A stretch of DNA of 64,000 nucleotides from assembly GCF_023614235.1 (NCBI RefSeq), contig NZ_CP094264.1, positions 5,267,981-5,331,980 on the forward strand, written 5' to 3'. This document shows, one piece after another, positions 62,192 through 64,000 of this stretch. Origin of the DNA: Streptomyces sp. MRC013 (GTDB taxonomy: Bacteria > Actinomycetota > Actinomycetes > Streptomycetales > Streptomycetaceae). The number at the start of each line of letters is the position of its first letter. The stretch's first letter is position 1. The notes under the pieces were generated by a model. The model worked only from the letters and a program-made list of their open reading frames with translations, ran no database searches and was not told where the DNA came from. The translations under genes and the position numbers were made by a program.

Positions 62192-62553
62192 TACGCCACT
62201 AGTTACAGACACCCCCTCCCGACATCCTGCCGACGCCCCACCGTCTGCCCGCAACCAACCGTCGGCCGGTGTGCGGCCAGCTGCCCGGCCCTCCCCGGTC
62301 GTGTCTCGAAATCCCGGCCCCCGGCTCGGCCCACGGGCCGGCCCCACCCCCTCTCCTCGGCGTGCCCTTGCCGACGGTGGTGGGGTTGAGGGATACGAGA
62401 CCCGGCCAAGGTGCTGCTCAGACCGACTCGGGCATGGGCGCGGCCCTCGCAGTGCTCATGCCCGGTGTCCAGGGCCTACTTGGCCGGGGCGTGCTCATCG
62501 CGCCCCGGCCAACCGGTCCCGCGCCCCCGACCGGGGACGCGGGCATCGCCGCG
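62192..62553. other. No gene seen
   Basis: Spacer after the IS remnants. Open frames are Pro/Arg/Gly-rich and lack starts. Confidence 0.5.
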
Positions 62554-62697
62554 TCAGCTCTGCAAGACGGTGTAGATGAGGGCGAGGACGGTGGTAGCGG
62601 TGGCCATGGCGGTGCCCAGGGCGGGGTTCTGGTAGGCGATCCGCCCGATCGCGATACCGGCAAGAGCGAGCAGGGCGAGAACGGCGAGCACGTACAC
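62554..62697 (-). CDS. 47-residue membrane protein
   Basis: GTG 62697 with GAGG 6 bases upstream starts a peptide with two hydrophobic helices (YVLAVLALLALAGIAIG and TAMATATTVLALIYTVL) separated by RIAYQNPAL. The longer upstream frame lacks a ribosome binding site. It is divergent from the HTH protein gene 80 bases away; such small membrane proteins beside HTH genes are frequent in Streptomyces. Function unknown. Confidence 0.55.
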   Translation of the reverse strand: MYVLAVLALLALAGIAIGRIAYQNPALGTAMATATTVLALIYTVLQS

Positions 62698-62776
62698 GAT
62701 GGACCTCGATGGGATAGCAACCAGTGCGGACAGACACCAGTGAGCCACCCATGACCTGGACTTAGGGGGAAACCGA

Positions 62777-63709
62777 ATGACAGCGAACGACTCCGAAGAA
62801 ACCGGAAGGGCCACAGAACCAGTCGCGGAGTTCGCCGCCTGGATGCGCGAACTCCACCGGGAAGCGGCAAAACCCAGCTACACCGCCATCGTGCGACGGA
62901 GCCGAACGCGGTACCCGGATGCCACCGTGCGGGAGAGCACCATCTCCGACATCCTCAGCGGCAAACGACTCCCCCGCTGGGAGACTGCGGAGCCCATCGC
63001 CTGGGCGCTGGGCGGCGAGCCCGCGGTGGCCGCCTGCCTGGAACGCTGGAAACACGCCGACGCCGCCCGCTCCACCACACCCACCCCGCCCACGGAGCGA
63101 AACAACCAACCGCCCCCGCCTCAAACAACAGACGGATCACACAACCCTGCCCCACCCGCCCCGACCAACCCAAAACGCACCTGGCCCTGGACGCTAACCA
63201 CTGCGACTGTCGCCCTGCCCCTGCTGGGCTGGGCCGGCAACGCGATCCTCACCGACACCACCGATGCCCGCCCCCCAGTCACCTCGGGCACCCCTGGTCC
63301 AGAACCCTCCGACAGCGCACCCACCACCCGGTCGACGAAAGCGACCCCCACGAGGGCGGTCCAAACTCCCAGCACCGCCCTGCCAGCCCATAGACAGCTG
63401 ACCGCCAAAATGCACCCGATCGCCTCCTCACCGACCGAGTGGACGCCGGAGAAAGACATCGGCATCAACGTCACCGCCCTGAATGAAAAAGGCGTGAGCT
63501 ACTTCGTCATCACCCCGGCGCGCAGCTGCACGGCTACAGGAGTGGCGATCGGAGAATCCACCGTCATCACAGGAGAAAACGGCGGCTGGATCCGGCTGAT
63601 TGTCACCGCCATCGATCCACCCGGCCCCAGCCTACAAAATCTCCCGGTGACCTTTCACATCACCCGTGGAGACGGCGACCCACCCCGCGGCACGAAGGCA
63701 TGTACCTGA
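62777..63709 (+). CDS. Membrane-anchored HTH (XRE-like) protein
   Basis: 310 residues. The N-terminal helix-turn-helix (FAAWMRELHREAAKPSYTAIVRRSRT, then ATVRESTISDILSGKRLPRWE) is typical of the Streptomyces helix-turn-helix proteins that sense or bind DNA at the membrane. A Pro/Thr-rich linker leads to one membrane helix (about 137-157, WTLTTATVALPLLGWAGNAI), then a Thr/Pro/Ser-rich stalk and a C-terminal extracytoplasmic domain with two Cys (ARSCTATGV and GTKACT, possible disulfide). It may transmit an external signal, but no partner is known. Confidence 0.8.
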   Translation: MTANDSEETGRATEPVAEFAAWMRELHREAAKPSYTAIVRRSRTRYPDATVRESTISDILSGKRLPRWETAEPIAWALGGEPAVAACLERWKHADAARSTTPTPPTERNNQPPPPQTTDGSHNPAPPAPTNPKRTWPWTLTTATVALPLLGWAGNAILTDTTDARPPVTSGTPGPEPSDSAPTTRSTKATPTRAVQTPSTALPAHRQLTAKMHPIASSPTEWTPEKDIGINVTALNEKGVSYFVITPARSCTATGVAIGESTVITGENGGWIRLIVTAIDPPGPSLQNLPVTFHITRGDGDPPRGTKACT

Positions 63710-64000
63710 CGGACAACAGCGAGGAAAAACACCGGACGACACAGGGCCCGGTGAGCTTGACACAGGACTGGACACGCCTGTCCAATACCACGGCGGACCC
63801 TACCACTCTCTGCTGAGACGTCGTGTGACGATATGTCCGTGATGTCAAGCTGGTGGGCGCCAGTCGGCAGGCAGAGCTAGCCCCGGTGCCCGAGCCAACG
63901 GGCGGGACCGGTACGACCGGAGGCCCCGGCCGTACGCGTGGGCCGGTGGTTCGGTGCGCGGTGGCGTCTCGGTGTGCTGTGCGGTGGTAGTGCGGTTTCC

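Overview
The window is very GC-rich with strong third-position GC bias, GTG/TTG starts, tightly overlapping genes and long shadow ORFs. Together with the gene families present (NRPS, type III PKS, SGNH esterase, Streptomyces-type insertion sequences), this points to a Streptomyces or close relative. No rRNA, tRNA or CRISPR array was seen. The left half (1-33 kb) looks like chromosome with several small biosynthetic loci. The right half (33.8-62.2 kb) is an insertion-sequence-rich accessory region with many broken genes.

1-12.7 kb (minus strand): a compact biosynthetic operon. In transcription order it encodes an MFS exporter, an NRPS protein (vestigial condensation part, adenylation, carrier, then a beta-lactamase-fold domain with Cys where the Ser nucleophile should be), an ATP-grasp ligase, a U32-like TIM-barrel protein, an asparagine-synthetase-like amidotransferase, a 2OG-Fe(II) oxygenase, a branched-chain aminotransferase, an AEC transporter and a TauD-like oxygenase cut by the window start. 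It probably makes and exports a small modified peptide or amino acid. A palindrome matching the Streptomyces Crp consensus lies upstream.

13-21.6 kb: sparse and extremely GC-rich, holding a few small membrane or hypothetical proteins, a frameshifted family 6 polysaccharide lyase, a sirtuin, a 30-residue membrane peptide gene and simple repeats. 21.8-27.7 kb (plus strand): a six-gene translationally coupled operon (SDR, UbiA prenyltransferase, flavoprotein reductase, type III PKS, ICMT-like methyltransferase, flavoprotein hydroxylase) ending in a perfect 13-bp hairpin. Its last three genes resemble the srsABC phenolic-lipid operon of S. griseus. 28-30.9 kb: a secreted M4 metalloprotease.

31.3-32.8 kb (minus strand): the most interesting locus. 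Two tandem 30-codon genes encode related peptides (15 of 30 residues identical, both with Tyr22 and Tyr26-Gly27), each behind a strong ribosome binding site. They are followed by an 18-bp perfect hairpin and then a cytochrome P450 gene. This is the architecture of a P450-modified RiPP system and neither peptide is an obvious match to the cores I know.

33.3-56.6 kb: an IS-dense region. An IS5-type element splits a histidine phosphatase gene after codon 4. Three near-identical 978-bp elements occur, two in tandem and one 12.2 kb downstream. The third sits in the stop codon of an IS630-type transposase, and an IS4-family element with a 12-bp target duplication inserted next to it. Fragments of IS3, IS1380, resolvase, relaxase, ABC transporter, Rhs and YbhN-like genes lie between. 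Intact-looking genes include a membrane protein/regulator pair, DinB, a PQQ-repeat protein, an SGNH hydrolase and a large BNR-repeat secreted protein.

56.9-61.2 kb (minus strand): a four-gene operon with an MfnB-type furan synthase, aldehyde dehydrogenase, Zn alcohol dehydrogenase and an O-methyltransferase, predicted to make a small furan. 61.4-64 kb: IS1380/IS630 remnants, a small membrane protein and a membrane-anchored HTH protein.
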